Source: Dictyocoela muelleri
Taxonomy: Eukaryota > Microsporidia
Direction of reading: 5' to 3'
Length of the DNA: 20,623 nt
NCBI GenBank assembly: GCA_016256075.1
Contig: SDVU01000107.1
Location: 1-20,623, forward strand
Made by a program: the position numbers and the translations under genes. The notes below the pieces were generated by a model. The model saw only the letters and a program-made list of their open reading frames with translations. It was not told where the DNA came from and did no database searches. Shown piece by piece: positions 1-8,877 of the stretch (positions within the stretch are counted from its first letter, which is position 1; each line of letters starts with the position of its first letter).

Positions 1-30
1 CTAAAAAAGGCTGCAAAGCAGCCTTTTTAG
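1..30. repeat. GC-tipped hairpin at window edge
   Basis: Positions 1-14 and 18-30 are reverse complements apart from one extra A, enclosing a 3-base AAA loop. The core is GGCTGC/GCAGCC flanked by A and T runs. It resembles a bacterial intrinsic terminator, but in this eukaryotic-looking AT-rich setting it is more like the hairpin ends of the MULE elements at 2167 and 5513. The rest of any such element would lie outside the window. Confidence 0.5.
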
Positions 31-119
31 AAAACGTTAGATATTGAATAAAAATAAAAAATAAGTTTACAAATAATTAAGTTAGACGGCATCTAAAAAT
101 TTTTATTATCCTTTGTTAA

Positions 120-185
120 TGCCATTTTTCCCCATTCGCATTTTTTTCTTAAGAAGGGGTGGAGTGACTAACCCGTCTGAGAACC
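120..185 (+). mobile_element. Right terminus of a Merlin-type MITE
   Basis: The end AAGGGGTGGAGTGACTAACC followed by CGTCTGAGAACC matches the right ends of the MITEs at 15658-15989 (GGGGTTAACTAACCCG then TTGGAGAAC) and 19740-19999. The orientation shows that the element body lies to the left, at or beyond the window edge, so its target duplication cannot be checked. The element stops where reading of the Merlin transposase relic begins, which suggests it landed in the 5' end of that gene. Confidence 0.6.
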
Positions 186-980
186 GGAAATAATTACATT
201 TTGTCGTGATATAGGGATTCTTCGCAATATTATTTATTGTGACTCGTGTAATAATATTTTACACCAAGATAAATATAAGAGCAATCATGATGGGTATGCA
301 TTCAAATACAATACATCGCGTTGTAACGAATATCAAAAATATATCACTATTAGGAGATATAGTATTTTAGAAAACTTCACCATCGAAATTAAAAAAAGAC
401 TGATAGTTATATATTCTTGGTTTAAAGAAGATTTGATTATTTCAATTACAAAAGATTAGAATATACGTAAATCTACTGTAGTGAGAATTTATGATTTTCT
501 TCGAAATAAAGCAATACAAGTCTTAAAAAACATTGATTATAAGTTAGGCGGAACCGGTATTATTTGTCAAATTGACGAATATATGTTTCGATACAAGCAA
601 AAGTATCATGTCGGTAGGTTAGTTCGAAAAATAGATGGGTTTTGGGTATATTTGATACCTTTTATACACCGGCAAAATATTATATTGAACTTGTCTCAAA
701 CCCTTCTTTGAAATACTAGTCCCGATTATACTTAGAATTATAAGACTTGGATTTATAATATAATCGGATCAATAGAGTGCCTATAATGCTTTAATGACTT
801 TAGGATTTCAACACTATACTGTTAATCATCGTTAAATTTCGTTAATCCAGAAAACAATGTTACACACACAATATATATAGTCATTCTGGAATAAATGAAA
901 GAAAAGGATAAGAAAACAACACGGAAGTGATTATAAAACATTACCATTAAATTTGAAGATGTGGATATGGAAAGATAATA
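186..980 (+). pseudogene. Merlin (IS1595/ISXO2-like) transposase relic 1
   Basis: This is a degraded DDE transposase of a cut-and-paste DNA transposon. In frame 1 the N-terminal zinc-ribbon region reads YCDSCNNILHQ, then DGYAFKYNTSRC, then RRYSILENF. The first catalytic block reads LGGTGIICQIDEYMF followed by KYHVGR (about 541-620). Past a frameshift near 648 the pieces DTFYTPAKYYIELV, SAYNAL, FQHYTVNH and HTQYI-SFW follow, matching the Merlin D-D-E order of invariant blocks. The longest open stretch is 481-711. There is an in-frame TAG at about 457, several stops after 711, and the position expected for the third acidic residue is a TAG at 878-880. No intact terminal inverted repeats were found. 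It is clearly dead. Family assignment is strong from the IDE and VNH...HT blocks. Confidence 0.8.
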
Positions 981-1254
981 TTTGTCCAATTTTTTTTTCT
1001 AAAGTGATTTAAATTTGACGATATTAAATTATTTTATTCAATTAATTTTTAAAATATAATTCAAAAGTGCGTATTTTATATGATTTATAAGTATTTAATA
1101 AATTTAAATTATAAATATTAAATATTGAAATGTTTTTTCTTTAGTCATAAATTTGCATAAATTTATTTTTTTAATGAATTTAGACTAGGGTGGAAATTTT
1201 GAATCATTTTCCCATTAAGGGGAAATTTTGACAAAGATATGAAAATACAACATG
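981..1254. other. AT-rich spacer without recognised features
   Basis: Runs of A and T with no open frame of note, between the Merlin relic and the retrotransposon fossil. A short GGTGGAAATTTT / GGGGAAATTTT direct echo lies near 1189-1230, but I attach no function to it. Confidence 0.5.
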
Positions 1255-2160
1255 TCTTTATTACCCCGATACAAATAACCCCTTTACAATATAAACTGAT
1301 GTTTTGGACTTAGGATGAGTAGCAGTAATTCTACAAGATAAAAAAATCATCACTATATTTATAACAAATTTACTGAAATAGAAAAAAAGATAATCATAGT
1401 TGAAAAAGAATTATTAGTCGGGCTTAAAGTCCTCCAAAATAAAAGAAAAAATTTACTTGGCAATAAACTTTTAATTTACACTGATAATAAAAATCTAGTT
1501 AATTTTGACAATATGAAAACAAATATAATATGCAGGTGAAATGGATAATTCAAGAATTTGACTGTAATATAAAACACGTAATAAGAAATATAAACAAATC
1601 AGCAGACTTTATTTATAGATGCTCAAATTTAGATATTATTGAATGTAAAACTAGTGGACCCCATTAAAAAATTTAACCATCTGAATAAAAAAATCAACAG
1701 AGCCGATAATGTGCTAGGAACATTGAAAAATATACATGATGAATTACAACATCCAGGTAGGAATTCATTATATATGCTTTTAAACGAAAAAAAAATAATT
1801 AAAGGTCTAAAGCTTTTATTCATAAAATATGCTCTAAATGTATCGATTGATAGAGAAATAAACATAACAAGCGAAATTATTCAAAAATTGAAAGAAAAAT
1901 ACATTCTGAATATAAATTTTGTTTAATTTCATCTGATATTTATGGACAATTTATGTTTATACACTATTCCCAGAAAGAAAAATATTATATATGCACTTTC
2001 ACTGATATTTTTTCTAGATATACTACTCTTAGTGTTATAAAAGATATACATCAATTAAAGTTTTAAAAACTTTACAAAATAAATGTAATAAAAAATTTGT
2101 CTCCTAAACGAATACTTACAGACATAGGCAGACAATATAGAGGCAAATATTTTTCATGAA
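1255..2160 (+). mobile_element. Ty3/gypsy retrotransposon fossil, RNase H to integrase core
   Basis: This is an old, broken fragment of a Ty3/gypsy-type pol region. From left to right it resembles the end of reverse transcriptase/start of RNase H, the RNase H body (KLLIYTDNKNLVNF), the RNase H-integrase linker, the integrase zinc-binding region (IHDELQHPGRNSLY) and the first part of the integrase core (DIYGQF, TFTDIFSRYTTL, LTDIGRQY). It is broken in many places, about ten, and carries no LTR here. It is old, as it is interrupted or bordered by other decayed elements. Its right edge abuts the hairpin terminus of the MULE at 2167. Confidence 0.8.
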
Positions 2161-2166
2161 GGCTGA

Positions 2167-3766
2167 CCGTCAGTTCGCCACAGGCGAACTGACGGATGTT
2201 CGTCTGAATATAAAAAGTCTGTCAGTTCGCCTACAGGCGAACTGAGATTCTATTATTTTAAACGAGTAAATATTTTAAAATATAGTTAAAATAAAATTCG
2301 AATGATATATATAAATATTTATTCAATTTCAAAATTCCAGTCGTAAGTATTAAGTAATGCATTTGTAAAACTGTCATTGGATAGCAAATCATAATTTTCA
2401 ATCAATATTCAATTTTTTAAATTATAATAATTAATTTCAATATTTCCTTTAAAATTTTGTTTTAGTGTAAATTCATTTATTTGATCCTCCTTCATTATTT
2501 TTGAAATAAAAAGTGCAATATTGGGATGGCTTATTCAGATTTTTCTTCTAATTATCCTATGACATTCTTCTACATTATTTATTGTTATGGTTATATTGAA
2601 TTTAGATCTTAAATGTGCATTACAAAAACAAATTTTATACTTTTGTTCAACGAATTTATTTTTGCGAAGATATCCCATATGTGTTTTTTCAAAATATTCA
2701 ATGAAATTTTTTATTTTTTTCATCTTTAAATATATCTAACAATTCCTTTTTAAGCATCATAAAATATTGGAAAACATCTTTATATTTTAAAAAAGGTAGA
2801 TATAGAATTTTTTTCATTATTTATTCTTAATTCTGCGTTATTTTTAAAAAGTTTAAATAATTCCATTTGTGGAATTCTGCGCCATATCGATTGTGAATAA
2901 TGAAAATAACAACTATTATAAGAAACAGTTGGAAATTGTTTTATAACTGAGTTACAAAGACTTAATTAAAATCGGATACAATATGTTCGGGGTTTTAATT
3001 AGTTAATTCCTTACATTTAACAAAAACATTATCATGGCTTGTTTCGGATTTATTATTCATAATAATATATATAAAAGGGAATGATTTACCAAATATATAA
3101 ACATGTATAGTTAAAATTTGATAAAAATTTAAAGGTGTAATTTTAAATGATATATCGATTAAAATAATTTTTGAATTTTTTAATTTTTCTTTTTTATATT
3201 CAGAAAAAAATATTAATATTCTATTTTCATCATTGTAACCACTATCATATCTTAAAAAATCATTGTTTTTTATCTTTTTAGTATTGCGGGTATATCATTA
3301 GTATTATTTTCATTTAAATATCCGTTCTAATTCAGTAATAGAATCAACAATTGAGGAAATTCTTAGAAAGTCAACGGATTTAATCGTTGTTGTTTAAATT
3401 TTCTTTTAAAATTATGTCTGTTGCAGATTCCGATGTATTTTTTGCCTTATCTTTTATTTATTCAAAACAATTATTTTTTATTTCTTTTTCGAATGATTGA
3501 TGACCATTATGATCCACAATTTTTATGATATACATCGTTGTCTGTAAAAATAGCACCTCTGCAAATCCTATTTCTACATCTCCATCTTTTAACTCATCTT
3601 TAAAACCGTCTTTATTATATAAATAATGATTATGGGCCATCATTTCTCTGTTTCTCTTGCTTTTTAAAATTTCATAATTTTTCATAAGGGTCAATTTTAT
3701 AGACGAATAAACGGTATCTTTACATACAGACGAAAATCCGTTGTTCGCCTACAGACGAACTGACGG
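2167..3766 (-). mobile_element. MULE DNA transposon with hairpin-shaped terminal repeats
   Basis: Both ends carry the same 29-base, nearly self-complementary sequence: 2167-2195 (13-base arms CCGTCAGTTCGCC, loop ACA) and 3738-3766. A second 10-base-arm hairpin of the same sequence sits at 2223-2244, and GTTCGTCTG near 2198 is mirrored by CAGACGAA near 3727. The body encodes a decayed minus-strand MULE transposase. No clear 9-bp target duplication is visible (GAAGGCTGA on the left, CTACCGATG on the right), so the flanks have changed since insertion or one end has been rearranged. Confidence 0.7.
2535..3694 (-). pseudogene. MULE transposase relic, FLYWCH-like N-terminus
   Basis: Read on the minus strand from 3694. 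An opening frame (EILKSKRNREMMAHNHYLYN, 3458-3694) resembles the FLYWCH zinc-finger start of microsporidian MULE transposases (compare EIKSKRGKTKILHNRYSY at 5575). Inward from about 3245 comes the core: RILIFFSEYK, ILIDISFKITPLNFYQILTI, FPFIYIIMNNKSET, then a D-box-like IVSDFN and CYFHYSQSIWR-like sequence in another frame near 2890. The C-terminal block (2535-2723) reads FIEYFEKTHMGYLRKN and INNVEECHR, the family's YFE...IG and TNN.EGWHR motifs. Several stops and frameshifts separate these pieces. The relic is more decayed than the plus-strand MULE at 5575. Confidence 0.72.
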
Positions 3767-3910
3767 CTACCGATGTATCAAAAATTTGAATCCCATAAAC
3801 AGTAGTCGACTACCTTGTTCCGGTGGAAAGAAATTTGCCGGTCCCTGGAGAAAATTTTTACGTTTCGGTAAGAACATTTTCCCAGTCTGCGATTAAAAAT
3901 ATAATATTCA

Positions 3911-4355
3911 TATTACATGTTAACAACAACCATACTTGCCTAACTGCAGAGTTTTACCTACCATAGTCTTGAGACCTTTGGTTCCCCGTGTTCACGTAAT
4001 AATCACTCATAAGCTACACAGAAGCTCAGGTGTATACATGATTTTAGTACTATAATAACTCAGCAAAATACGAGAAATTAGAGTCTGCTTCATGGTATTA
4101 TATTTCCACACCTTTTGCAAAGATAAGCCTCCACAGTCATACTCACAGCTACATGAGTCTCTTATACCTTATTTTCATATGTGACAAAGTCTTAATCGGC
4201 CATACCACACTGAAATAACTGTATATAATATTATACTTATACTTATTAATCGCTTAATGTCAACACTAATATTTATTAAGTGAAGTCAGCGAGATTACAG
4301 CTCAAATGCATAATTTTTACATTAAAGAGTTTTAACTACTATGTAATCTCGCAAG
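3911..4355 (+). repeat. Dispersed 440-bp repeat, copy A
   Basis: This copy aligns along its length to 8878-9331 (reverse strand) and in part to 7084-7395 (reverse) and 11628-11795 (forward). Shared blocks in order are ATATTACATG, ACCATAGTCTTGAGACCTTT, GATTTTAGTACTATAATAACTCAGCA, CATGAGTCTC, GGCCATACCACACTGAAATA, and a CTTAATG...AAGTGAAGTCAGCGA stretch. No open frame is conserved. It starts just before a TG, so a solo-LTR origin is conceivable, but no matching CA end or target duplication was found, so it stays unassigned. It sits inside the hAT-like element. Confidence 0.7.
4289..4352. repeat. Stem-loop inside dispersed repeat copy A
   Basis: GCGAGATTACA (4289-4299) and TGTAATCTCGC (4342-4352) are perfect 11-base inverted repeats around a 42-base loop. 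The equivalent place in the copy at 8878 keeps a weaker version (GCGATAGC... / ...GAATACCGC), so the fold may be an original part of the repeat. Confidence 0.6.
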
Positions 4356-4506
4356 TTTACGATTTTAGAAAAGCTGTTTGTTTAATTTTGATATTTAATA
4401 ATTGTATATAATTTGCCGGTCCGCGAATTTTTTTATACTTAGACCGGTCCTCGAATCTTTTTATACACCTTGACCGGTCCGTAGTAAAAAAAGTTGGGGG
4501 CCACTG

Positions 4507-5115
4507 CACTAAAAGAATTCTTACTGAACTAGGCAGACAATATACAGCAAATATTTTTCAAATATTGTCATGTTAATAATATTGCAATCAGTTACACGTC
4601 TCTAAGTAATCCTACAGGAAATGGCATTTCAGAAAGAATAAACAGAGCCAATTATTAAGTTATAAGAATCAACACGCCTTAAGAAAAAATAAAAAGAATT
4701 GAAAAAAAAATTCACATCTGTCTAAATCACAACTATCATCTTGTAATTCTGACTACACCATATTCGCTCATGTTTTAAAAATCAAGTTAGATAATAAAAA
4801 AATAATAATTTTAATGAATTAATGAAAATAGCAATTCAAAAAAGTATTGATTAAAAAATTAAAAAATTAAAAAATTAAAAATATTCGATATAAAATAAAA
4901 ATATAAAATCATATCTCTTTAAAGAAAATGATTATGCTTATGAGAAAAACAGAACAGTGGTGTAACAGGATCATATTTGTAAAGGACCATTCATGATTAT
5001 GAATATCCGAGGAATGAGAGTATTACTTGACAAATATCATTTAAAACAATTGGTTAGTATCAAAAAATAAAGACCTGTTTTGTAGGAGGAGAGAATGTAG
5101 TGTTTTTGTTAAGAA
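4507..5115 (+). mobile_element. Ty3/gypsy retrotransposon fossil, integrase distal part
   Basis: This is a second piece of Ty3/gypsy pol. It opens with the integrase-core stretch ILTELGRQY, continues into the core region with GNGISERINR, and further right shows an integrase C-terminal-type stretch (GPFMIMNIRG). The opening stretch of about 54 bases duplicates the stretch at the end of the fossil at 1255-2160 with roughly 15% difference, so the two pieces overlap in content. They are therefore two copies, or one copy with an internal duplication. It is old and broken in several places (about five or more). No LTR was identified. An AAAAATT tandem run lies at 4855-4880. Confidence 0.7.
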
Positions 5116-5352
5116 TTAGGTTTTAAAACTACCAGTACATGTTTTAAATGCGAAACATAAGATACCAATTGTAATAGTTGAATTTTGGTAAATGTGAACA
5201 AATATCAATTAAAGGTATAAAAGAGAAATAAATTTATAATAAATGGGATTATTTTCAAATAAAATTCTGAGTTATTAAAATGTTTACATTTTAATAAACA
5301 CTTTATTGATATTAAAAGTATTTATATAAGACAAATTCTTAAAATACAGTCA
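5116..5352. other. Spacer without recognised features
   Basis: AT-rich sequence between the retrotransposon fossil and the MULE. It has no open frame or repeat I can name. Confidence 0.45.
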
Positions 5353-5502
5353 TTAACGGCCGAACACGGCAATATTTTGTCTAAACATAATATCTTCTAG
5401 CCAAATATTGTTGTATTCTCTTTTTACAACGCCTTTCCTTGTAATCTCTGGTTTCATACACGACCACAGGTTCAATATTGATTGCGTATATTTAATCTTC
5501 AT
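5353..5502 (-). CDS. Small orphan ORF, 49 codons, function unknown
   Basis: An intact ATG-to-TAA frame on the minus strand (start codon 5500-5502, stop 5353-5355). It begins MKIKYTQSILNLWSC and ends NIAVFGR. It is basic in the middle (KPEITRKGVVKREY) and less AT-rich than its surroundings, which is why I list it. There is no CCC before the ATG, no membrane segment, and no family I recognise. It ends 10 bases from the MULE's left hairpin, so it may be a fragment of an older gene or element cut off by that insertion. Confidence 0.2.
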   Translation of the reverse strand: MKIKYTQSILNLWSCMKPEITRKGVVKREYNNIWLEDIMFRQNIAVFGR

Positions 5503-5512
5503 ATATAAACGT

Positions 5513-7095
5513 AATGCGGCGTTTCGTTCCATAGAACGAAACGCCGCATTTTCGTCCCAAAATATTCACCCCCAATGAATCATGATCAAATCATTGAAAT
5601 TAAAAGTAAAAGAGGAAAAACAAAGATATTACATAATAGATATTCATACACTTTGCCCAGAAATTTAATTGATCCGTATTTTTGGAGGTGTATTAACAGG
5701 AAATGCTCGGGTAGAATTAAAATTAATAATAAAAATTTCGATTTTTTAAAAAATCAGACTGCTATTCAATCATTTAATAAAAATGAAGCACTTAATTTGA
5801 ATTATAAGTCTATAAAACGCACATTATAAACCAATGAAAGACCTAGAGATAAATATCTTAAAAATAGTGCATAATGACGTCACCAATTTCGCTTTTTCTG
5901 CCCACTACTAAAAATTATGTTAATAAATTAACTAAAATTCGACGGAAAAATAATATTATTTTTGAGCGTGATGATATTCCTATTAGCGCCAAATTTACTT
6001 TTCTAAATAAAAAATTTCTATTACATGATTCATGTATTGAAAATTCTAATCGCATACTAATATTCACAACAGATACCCATCTTTTGTATCTTGAAAACTC
6101 TGAGGTTTGGTATTGCGATGGAACATTTAAATCATGCCCAAGAGATTTTGAACAGGTTTATACAATAATGGGCAGAATTAAAGGATGTAATTTACCTTTG
6201 GTATATATTATAATGAAAAATAAATCAAAGAATGCGTATTTAGATGCTTTTGCTTATATTAGCACAAATATAAAAAATAAGCCTAAATTCATAACAATTG
6301 ATTTATAAATGGCATCATTTCTAGCTTTAAATTGTGTTTTTGGAGAATCAGAGATAACTGGATGCTTTTTTCATTTCAGTGAAATTCTATTTCGAAAGGT
6401 TCAAAATTTAGGGTTAGTTACTGTTCATAAATCAAACCAGCAATTTAGGGAATGCTTTAGAATGATTTTATCTCTTGCATTTGTCCCTAAAAATAATTTA
6501 TTTGATGAAATCAATAAAATTAAAGATTATATTGATAAAAATAATAATATTGAAGACATTAAACTCTTATGATAAAAATTTTAGAGATCTTTATTGCCAG
6601 GATGTGTCAATCGATGGTAGAATTCCTAAAAATATATTCTTTGTTCATTTCTGGTCGGTTGTAACACGTGTAAAAAACGATATACCTAAAACAACGAATA
6701 ATTTAGAGGGCTGGCATCGGTCTCTAAATAATAATTTTTTATGCTCGCATCCAAGTATGTATGAATTTTCTGAGGAAATAAAAAAACAGCATGCTATCGT
6801 AGAGAATAAAATTAACAAACTATTCATAACTGTAATGATTTTAAATATTCAGAAGATTTTTATTTGAAGGATAAAATTATTGAATATAATACTTTTCCAG
6901 GAATACAATTTTTAAAGATAATTGCATCCTTATTGAAAATTAAGAATAAAATTTAATTTTATGTTTTACATTATAAATTTAGGATTTTATATTTTGTAAA
7001 AGAATTTAATTTAAAGTCTTTTTTTTGTAATTTTAAAAATAAGGGGTCTTGAATATTTTGGAACGAAACGCCGGCAAGCCGTTTTTCCAGTTATG
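5513..7095 (+). mobile_element. MULE DNA transposon, better preserved copy
   Basis: The left end is a perfect hairpin with 17-base arms (5513-5529 and 5534-5550, loop CATA) built on GCGGCGTTTCGTTC. The right end (about 7047-7090) carries the inverse of the same GGCGTTTCGTTCCAAAATATT sequence and its own shorter hairpin (AACGCCGG / GCCGTT). CCAAAATATTCA adjoins both ends internally. The ends enclose one plus-strand transposase relic and little else. No exact target duplication could be identified. The right end abuts the dispersed repeat copy at 7084-7395. Confidence 0.78.
5575..6867 (+). pseudogene. MULE transposase, broken into four frames
   Basis: 5575-5829 is a FLYWCH-type zinc-finger N-terminus (KILHNRYSY...YFWRCINRKCSGRIK, with C-x4-C). 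5874-6308 has TKIRRKNN, RILIFTT and the catalytic block VWYCDGTFKSCP, with the first Asp at residue 82 of that segment, then QVYTIMG and PLVYIIMKNKS. It ends at FITID-L followed by TAA, where the family reads DxE-MA. Reading resumes at once in the same frame at 6309 (MASFLALNCVFGESEITGCFFHF), so this is a single nonsense codon. Near 6550-6570 the frame shifts and the C-terminal part continues to 6867 (NIFFVHFWSVVTRV, TTNNLEGWHRSLNN). The damage is about one frame change near 5829-5874, one stop and one later shift, so this copy died fairly recently. The ATG is preceded by CCCCCA (5569-5574), resembling the CCC context of the host genes. Confidence 0.85.
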
Positions 7096-7395
7096 AATAG
7101 CTGATTAATACAAGATATAATACGAAAATGAAGCAAAGGAGGGACTCATAGTTGTAGGGGGGTGCTGTCACGCATTATGGCAAAAATGTAAAAAAATAGA
7201 AATTTAATTAAAAATCTTATAATTACTTTTATAATGCTGAGTCATTGATAAAATAAAAATAATATATACAGCTCGACTTCAGGGTGACCTATTAGTGACA
7301 TATAACTTGATATTAGGAACCAAAGTTCTAAAGACCAAGGTTAGTTATAAGTCCCCGGGTTGAGAATTATAGATATTGTCAGCATGTATTAATAG
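7084..7395 (-). repeat. Dispersed 440-bp repeat, copy B (3'-truncated)
   Basis: Read on the reverse strand it runs ATACATGCTGACAATA, ACCTTGGTCTTTAGAACTTTGG, AAGTTATATGTCA, TTTTATCAATGACTCAGCA, then TATGAGTCCCTCC and TAATCAGCTATT, in the same order as copy A. It lacks the last roughly 120 bases of the repeat, and the loss coincides with the right end of the MULE. The repeat was therefore present before, or was cut by, that insertion. Confidence 0.65.
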
Positions 7396-7864
7396 AAAAT
7401 ACAAAATTCTTTATATTGATATAAACAAGTATTTCTAAAAGTGGTACACGCAGACCTCTTGTGATCTCTCGAATTTTCGTGGTGTTCCCCAGGAGTTTTT
7501 TGTGGTTTAATAGTGTTTAATTAGCTCTTGTGGTGTACCTGGATTTTTTTCTTTAATGCATTTATCTCTTGGGTTTCAATAATTTTACTCAATAAAATTA
7601 TAAAGACACACTTGCATAAATTTATTTTATTTCAATTTATCTATGCTATGATCTAATCATTTAAGTTTTATTATAAATAAAAACACTAATTTTGGTAGTT
7701 TCAGTAATTCCATAATTTATTCTAATAATTTAACTTCGGTGTGCTATGTTTCAAAAAATATTTTTAGGACAGTAAAACAAGTCCAACTCTAAAAACTAGA
7801 AAAAAAACAAATATATGTTTACAAAATCGGACAAACTAGATGTGGAAAATTCAGTTTTCAGCAG
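7396..7864. other. Spacer, GTGGT-rich patch, no gene
   Basis: 7440-7545 is relatively GT-rich, with repeated GTGGTGT or GTGGT words (near 7440, 7479, 7500, 7530), and stands out from the AT background. No open frame or fold was found. It may be debris from an unrecognised element. Confidence 0.35.
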
Positions 7865-8000
7865 GGTTTGTTTCCAACTTTGGAGGCAATGGTCGTCTGT
7901 AAAAGAAAATCATACAATTTTCATTTGAAATAAACGTAAAATCTTAAGTTATTCTCGGTTTAATCAAAAAATATTTTTTGGTCAAATATAGAAGTTTCTA
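7865..8000 (+). mobile_element. Half-copy of a Merlin-type MITE arm
   Basis: The segment follows the left arm of the MITE at 15658 in order. GTCGTCTGTAAAAG corresponds to CGTCATCTGTAAGAG, CATTTGAAATAA to TTATTTGAAATAA, then AGTTATTCTC to AGTTCTCTTC, and AATATTTTTTGGTCAAATATA to AATTTTTTGCGACCTTATAT before AGAAGTTT/GGAAGTTT. The outer 25 bases and the whole second arm are missing or unrecognisable. It is an older, diverged member of that family. Confidence 0.5.
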
Positions 8001-8194
8001 AGAAATTATAATGGGTATAACCAAAGATTTATCGCTATTTTACGCCTTTTTAATATAATAACTATGTAATTTTATATTATAGTTTGTATTTTAATATTTT
8101 TAGGGATATGAAATACGGGTGAGACTCAAAAAGACTATAAAAATCTTTTTGGATTTTTAATATATCATTATTTTATTTATTTAATGAAATTCTA

Positions 8195-8275
8195 AATATT
8201 TTTTATAATTGGGGGCCGAAGAAAAATCTAAATATGAAGAGAGGGTCCTCGAATCAAAAAGTTTGCGAACCATTG
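8195..8275 (-). mobile_element. hAT terminus remnant
   Basis: Read on the reverse strand from about 8275 it begins CAGATCAATGGTTCGCAAAC, then TTTTTGATTCGAGGACCC, and reaches a CGGCCCCC run. This is close to the CAGTGGTTCTCAAACTTTTT...GGACC form of many hAT ends. The opposite end was not found between here and 7700. It lies about 270 bases upstream of LSm2. Confidence 0.5.
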
Positions 8276-8538
8276 ATCTGAACTATTGAAAATAATTAAT
8301 TAAAATTATTAATTTAAATAATCATTAAAAAAATCACAAATGACACGCACCATTTATGAAAATAAAAGATATAAAAAAAAGAATCAGAAACATAGTCAAG
8401 ATATTACAAAGCTTAGCGTGACAAATAATATTAAAATAACAATCTTTCTTAAAATTTTTTTACAATATTTCAATAGTATTATTTAATAATTATGTCTGAA
8501 ATTTTTTTCAAAAATATATTTTAATCATAAATACCTCA

Positions 8539-8541
8539 CCC
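8539..8541 (+). promoter_or_regulatory. CCC initiation-context motif of LSm2
   Basis: CCC directly precedes the ATG at 8542. C-rich triplets at this exact place are a known feature of microsporidian genes. The p24 gene on the other strand has the same arrangement, which supports both chosen starts. Confidence 0.6.
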
Positions 8542-8817
8542 ATGTTATTTTATAATTTTTTTAACACACAAATCGGTTCAAAACTTAAAATAACTTTAAA
8601 AAATTCAACCATAGTCAATGGTATTCTTGAAAATGTGGATCAATTTTTGAATATAAAACTGAAAGATGCGAATATCAACGATAAAAAATATTCTTTATTA
8701 AGTGTTAGAGGATCAAGTGTAAGTAATATTGTTTTTGAAGATGGTATTGATAATTTGGAAAAATTGCATGATGCCACGAGATATCGATTTTTGGTAGATA
8801 AAATGAATAACCAATAA
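8542..8817 (+). CDS. LSM2: U6 snRNA-associated Sm-like protein LSm2
   Basis: LSm2 is one subunit of the heptameric LSm rings: LSm2-8 binds the 3' end of U6 snRNA in the nucleus, and LSm1-7 promotes mRNA decapping in the cytoplasm. The 91-residue product is close to the usual 95 or so. It starts MLFYNFF, the near-invariant LSm2 opening (MLFYSFF in humans). Sm1 spans about residues 13-44 with VDQFLNIKL at 32-40 (family VDQYLNIKL), which includes the Asp and Asn used for RNA contact. Sm2 spans about 51-66, with Arg-Gly at 56-57 inside SVRGSSVSNIVF. A C-terminal helix with DATRYR matches the family's DAAR. No intron or frame break is seen. A working spliceosome subunit implies the host keeps splicing. 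The neighbouring sequence is repeat-derived, not operonic. Confidence 0.93.
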   Translation: MLFYNFFNTQIGSKLKITLKNSTIVNGILENVDQFLNIKLKDANINDKKYSLLSVRGSSVSNIVFEDGIDNLEKLHDATRYRFLVDKMNNQ

Positions 8818-8877
8818 AAACATTTTTGAAATATTTTTTATTTAATCATTTTTTTATTTCTATTCAAATAATAGGGC

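Larger units (their letters stand above)
3800..4506. mobile_element. hAT-like non-autonomous element
   Basis: The right end read inward is CAGTGGCCCCCAACTTTTTT, a hAT-type terminus (CAGTGGTCCCCAACC-like). The left end CAGTAGTCGACTACCTTGTT matches it imperfectly. The subterminal motif CCGGTCC recurs at about 3839, 4419, 4443 and 4475, as is common near hAT ends. The 8-base flanks CCCATAAA and CACTAAAA agree at five of eight positions, so a decayed target duplication is possible but unproved. No transposase is encoded. The middle is occupied by the dispersed repeat at 3911-4355. Confidence 0.55.

Noticed and set aside
1-30. Rho-independent bacterial terminator
   Set aside because: The hairpin with T-run fits the shape, but everything else (LSm2, p24, Merlin, MULE, hAT, Ty3/gypsy) is eukaryotic, and no gene ends there.
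1629-1865. 78-codon minus-strand ORF
   Set aside because: It is the antisense shadow of the integrase zinc-binding region of the Ty3/gypsy fossil.
3911-4355. Solo LTR call for the dispersed repeat
   Set aside because: A TG near the start is suggestive, but no matching CA end, polypurine tract or short target duplication could be fixed, so it is left unassigned.
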